In this document: positions 59,901 through 64,000 of the stretch, in pieces | Position numbering within the stretch: position 1 is the first letter of the stretch | Layout of the letters: each line of letters begins with the position of its first letter | Assembly: GCF_029227915.1 (NCBI RefSeq) | Contig: NC_079887.1 | Span: 1,054,001 to 1,118,000, forward strand | Reading direction: 5' to 3' | DNA: 64,000 nt | From: Hydractinia symbiolongicarpus | Lineage: Eukaryota > Cnidaria > Hydrozoa > Anthoathecata > Hydractiniidae | The notes under the pieces: model-generated | The model's input: only the letters and a program-made list of their open reading frames with translations | The model's database searches: none | What the model was told of the DNA's origin: nothing | Translations under genes and position numbers: made by a program

Positions 59901-62900
59901 CGGGCTTGGCCCGTATAGTCAAAAGTATACAAAGAAAGTACCCAGGGAGTAAACTCATTTCCCGAACGATTTTTTATATTATTTTTTTACCACTAAACGC
60001 ATGAGACTTGTAGTTTTCAAAAATATTTTCATATTTGATGGGACGCTGATAAAAAGAAGTTTAATCGCCGGCAAACAAAAATCCGCGATTTCCCGTAAAT
60101 CCCGGACTCGGCCCGTATAGTCAAAAGTATACAAAGAAAGTACCCAGGGAGTAAACTCATTTCCCGAACGATTTTTTAAATTATTTTTTCACCACTAAAA
60201 CGCATGAGACTTGTAGTTTTCAAAAATGTTTTCATTTTTAATGAGACGCTTAAAGAAAGAGGTTTAATCGCCGGCAAACGAAATCCCGCGCTTTCCCGTA
60301 AATCCGGGGCTTGGCCCGTATAGTCGAATGTATACAAAGAAAGTACCCAGGGAGTAAACTCATTTCCCGAACGATTTTTTAAATTTTTTTTTCACCACTA
60401 ATACGCATGAGACTTGTAGTTTTCAAAAATGTTTTCATTTTTGATGAGACGCTTAATAAAAGAGGTTTAATCGCCGGAAAACGAAAATCCGCGATTTCCC
60501 GTAAATCCCGGGCTTGGCCCGTATAGTCGAATGTATACAAAGAAAGTACCCTGTGTGTAAACTCATTTCCAGAACGATTTTTTAATTTATTTTTTCACCA
60601 CTAAAACGCATAAGACTTGTAGTTTTCAAAAATATTTTCATATTTGATGGGACGCTGAATAAAAGAAGTTTAATCGCCGGCAAACGAAAATCCGCGATTT
60701 CCCGTAAATCCCTGACTCGGCCAGTATAGTCAAAAGTATACAAAGAAAGTACCCAGGGAGTAAACTCATTTCCAGAACGATTTTTTAAATTATTTTTTCA
60801 CCACTAAAACGCATAAGACTTGTAGTTTTTAAAAATGTTTTCATTTTTGATGAGACGCTGAATAAAAGAAGTTTAATCGCCGGCAAACGAAAACCCGCGA
60901 TTTCCCGTAAATCCCGGGCTTGGCCCGTATAGTCAAAAGTATACAAAGAAAGTACCCAGGGAGTAAACTCATTTCCCGAACGATTTTTTAAATTATTTTT
61001 TCACCACTAAAACGCATGAGACTTGTAGTTTTCAAAAATGTTTTCATTTTTGAAAAGACGCTGAATAAAAGAAGTTTAATCGCCGGCAAACGTAAACCCG
61101 CGATTTCCCGTAAATCCCGGGCTTGGCCCGTATAGTTAAAAGTATACAAAGAAAGTACCTAGGGAGTAAACTCATTTCCAGAACGATTTTTTAAATTATT
61201 TTTTCACCACTAAAACGCATAAGACTTGTAGTTTTCAAAAATGTTTTCATTTTTGATGAGACGCTGAATAAAAGCAGTTTAATCGCCGGCAAACGAAAAC
61301 CTGCGATTTCCCTAAATCCCGGACTCGGCCCGTATAGTCAAAAGTATACAAAGAAAGTACCCAGGGAGTAAACTCATTTCCAGAACGATTTTTTAAATTA
61401 TTTTTTCAACACTAAAACGCATAAGACTTGTAGTTTTTAAAAATGTTTTCATTTTTGATGAGACGCTGAATAAAAGAAGTTTAATCGCCGGCAAAGAAAA
61501 CCCGCGATTTCCCGTAAATCCCGGGCTTGGCCCGTATAGTCAAAAGTATACAAAGAAAGTACCCAGGGAGTAAACTCATTTCCCGAACGATTTTTTATAT
61601 TATTTTTTTACCACTAAACGCATGAGATTTGCAGTTTTCAAAAATATTTTCATATTTGATGGGACGCTGAATAAAAGAAGTTTAATCGCCGGCAAACGAA
61701 AATCCGCGATTTCCCGTAAATCCCGGACTCGGCCCGTATAGTCAAAAGTATACAAAGAAAGTACCCAGGGAGTAAACTCATTTCCCGAACGATTTTTTAA
61801 ATTATTTTTTCACCACTAAAACGCATGAGACTTGTAGTTTTCAAAAATGTTTTCATTTTTGACGAGACGCTGAATAAAAGAAGTTTAATCGCCGGCAAAC
61901 GTAAACCCGCGATTTCCCGTAAATCCCGGGCTTGGCCCGTATAGTTAACAGTATACAAAGAAAGTACCCAGGGAGTAAACTCATTTCCCAAAGGATTTTT
62001 TAAATTACTTTTTCACCACTAAAACGCATGAGACTTGTAGTTTTTAAAAATGTTTTCATTTTTGATGAGACGCTGAATAAAAGAAGTTTAATCGCCGGCA
62101 AACGAAAACCTGCGATTTCCCGTAAATCCTGGACTCGGCCCGTATAGTCAAAAGTATACAAAGAAAGTACCTAGGGAGTAAACTCATTTCCCAAACGATT
62201 TTTTAAATTATTATTTCACCACTAAAACGCATGAGACTTGTAGTTTTTAAAAATGTTTTCATTTTTGATGAGACGCTGAATAAAAGAAGTTTAATCGCCG
62301 GCAAACGTAAACCCGCGATGTCCCGTAAATCCCGGGCTTGGCCCGTATAGTTAAAAGTATACAAAGAAAGTACCCAGGGAGTAAACTCATTTCCCGAAGG
62401 ATTTTTTAAATTACTTTTTCACCACTAAAACGCATGAGACTTGTAGTTTTTAAAAATGTTTTCATTTTTGATGAGACGCTGAATAAAAGAAGTTTAATCG
62501 CCGGCAAACGAAAACCCGCGATTTCCCGTAAATCCCGGGCTTGGCCCGTATAGTTAAAAGTATACAAAGAAAGTACCCAGGGAGTAAACTCATTTCCAGA
62601 ACGATTTTTTAAATTATTTTTTCACCACTAAAACGCATAAGACTTGTAGTTTTCAAAAATGTTTTCATTTTTGATGAGACGCTGAATAAAAGCAGTTTAA
62701 TCGCCGGCAAACGAAAACCTGCGATTTCCCTAAATCCCGGACTCGGCCCGTATAGTCAAAAGTATACAAAGAAAGTACCCAGGGAGTAAACTCATTTCCA
62801 GAACGATTTTTTAAATTATTTTTTCAACACTAAAACGCATAAGACTTGTAGTTTTTAAAAATGTTTTCATTTTTGATGAGACGCTGAATAAAAGAAGTTT

Positions 62901-64000
62901 AATCGCCGGCAAAGAAAACCCGCTATTTCCCGTAAATCCCGGGCTTGGCACGTATAGTCGCATGTATACAAAGAAAGTACCCTGTGAGTAAACTCATTTC
63001 CAGAACGATTTTTTAATTTTTTTTTTCACCACTAAAACGCATAAGACTTGTAGTTTTTAAAAATGTTTTCATTTTTGATGAGACGCTGAATAAAAGAAGT
63101 TTAATCGCCGGCAAACGAAAACCCGCGATTTCCCGTAATTCCCGGCTTGGCCCGTATAGTCAAAAGTATACAAAGAAAGTACCCAGGGAGTAAACTCATT
63201 TCCGAACGATTTTTTAAATTATTTTTTCACCACTAAAACGCATGAGACTTGTAGTTTTCAAAAATGTTTTCATTTTTGATGAGACGCTGAATAAAAGAAG
63301 TTTAATCGCCGGCAAACGAAAACCCGCGATTTCCCGTAAATCCCGGGCTTGGCCCGTATAGTCAAAAGTATACAAAGAAAGTACCCAGGGAGTAAACTCA
63401 TTTCCCAAAGGATTTTTTAAATTACTTTTTCACCACTAAAACGCATGAGACTTGTAGTTTTTAAAAATGTTTTCATTTTTGATGAGACGCTGAATAAAAG
63501 AAGTTTAATCGCCGGCAAACGAAAACCGGGGATTTCCCGTAAATCCCGGACTCGGCCCGTATAGTCAAAAGTATACAAAGAAAGTACCCAGGGTGTAAAC
63601 TCATTTCTTGAACGATTTTTTAAATTATTTTTTCACCACTAAAACGCATGAGACTTGTAGTTTTCAAAAATGTTTTCATTGTTGATGAGACGCTGAATAA
63701 AAGAAGTTTAATCGCCGGCAAACGAAAACCTGCGATTTCCCGTAAATCCCGGAACCGGCACCTATAGTCAAAAGTATACAAAGAAAGTACCCAGGGAGTA
63801 AACTCATTTCCCAAACGATTTTTTAAATTATTATTTCACCACTAAAACGCATGAGACTTGTAGTTTTTAAAAATGTTTTCATTTTTGATGAGACGCTGAA
63901 TAAAAAAAGTTTAATCGCCGGCAAACGTAAACCCGCGATTTCCCGTAAATCCTGGGCTTGGCCCGTATAGTTAAAAGTATACAAAGAAAGTACCCAGGGA
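56911..64000 (+). repeat. Right satellite array, same family as left
   Basis: About 35 further units of the same ~203 bp satellite, in the same orientation and phase as the left array, running off the window end. The first unit has the 'tatattatttttttacc' and 'atatttgatgggacgctg' variants. On the left the same variant unit follows the same preceding unit type near 48231 and 49853. The two arrays are therefore one array interrupted by the transposon. From about 60600 to 64000 the units become closer to the consensus, with variants such as 'cccgtatagttaaaagtat'. No gene seen. Confidence 0.97.

Overview
The window is eukaryotic, repeat-dominated DNA with no prokaryotic gene organisation. About 58 kb is one satellite family of roughly 203 bp units, all head-to-tail in the same orientation. 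There are about 250 units on the left (1-51034) and about 35 on the right (56911-64000). The array is cut by a single 5,876 bp DNA transposon at 51035-56910. The style of the transposon protein, and its dense satellite host, suggest an AT-rich invertebrate genome (cnidarian, sponge or mollusc would all fit). That assignment is from general resemblance only and is low confidence.

Satellite: the unit has a T/A-rich half (T-runs around 'gattttttaaattatttttt' and 'gttttcatttttgatgag') and a CpG-containing half (around 'cgccggcaaacg' to 'ggcccgtat'). Several diagnostic subfamilies are interspersed. They are organised into higher-order repeats: a 3-unit duplication near 601-1815, an 8-unit (1,619 bp) duplication at about 1590-4827, a large ~31/36-unit duplication at about 12250-25812, a 15-unit (3,039 bp) duplication at about 24061-30138, and a 19/21-unit duplication at about 31380-39475. 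The many 60-120 codon open frames in the array are by-products of repetition, not genes.

Transposon: it has 12 bp perfect terminal inverted repeats (TAGGCTGTTCAG) and a 7 bp target duplication (CAGGGAG). Removing the element and one duplication restores the normal satellite sequence exactly. It carries one long intact gene (52107-55493, 1,128 aa) with an N-terminal coiled coil, a candidate RNase H-like DD(E/D) transposase core (GDGTS around D428, a CxxH motif at 548-551) and a C-terminal Tudor/chromo-like module. Non-coding ends of about 1.1 and 1.4 kb hold subterminal hairpins, matching direct repeats at both ends, and a five-copy ~165 bp tandem block with repeated TGACGTCA sites.

The transposon is the only likely protein-coding locus. 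Its intact frame, perfect ends and clean target duplication suggest a recent insertion into a satellite block that may be centromeric or heterochromatic. No superfamily is assigned with confidence.
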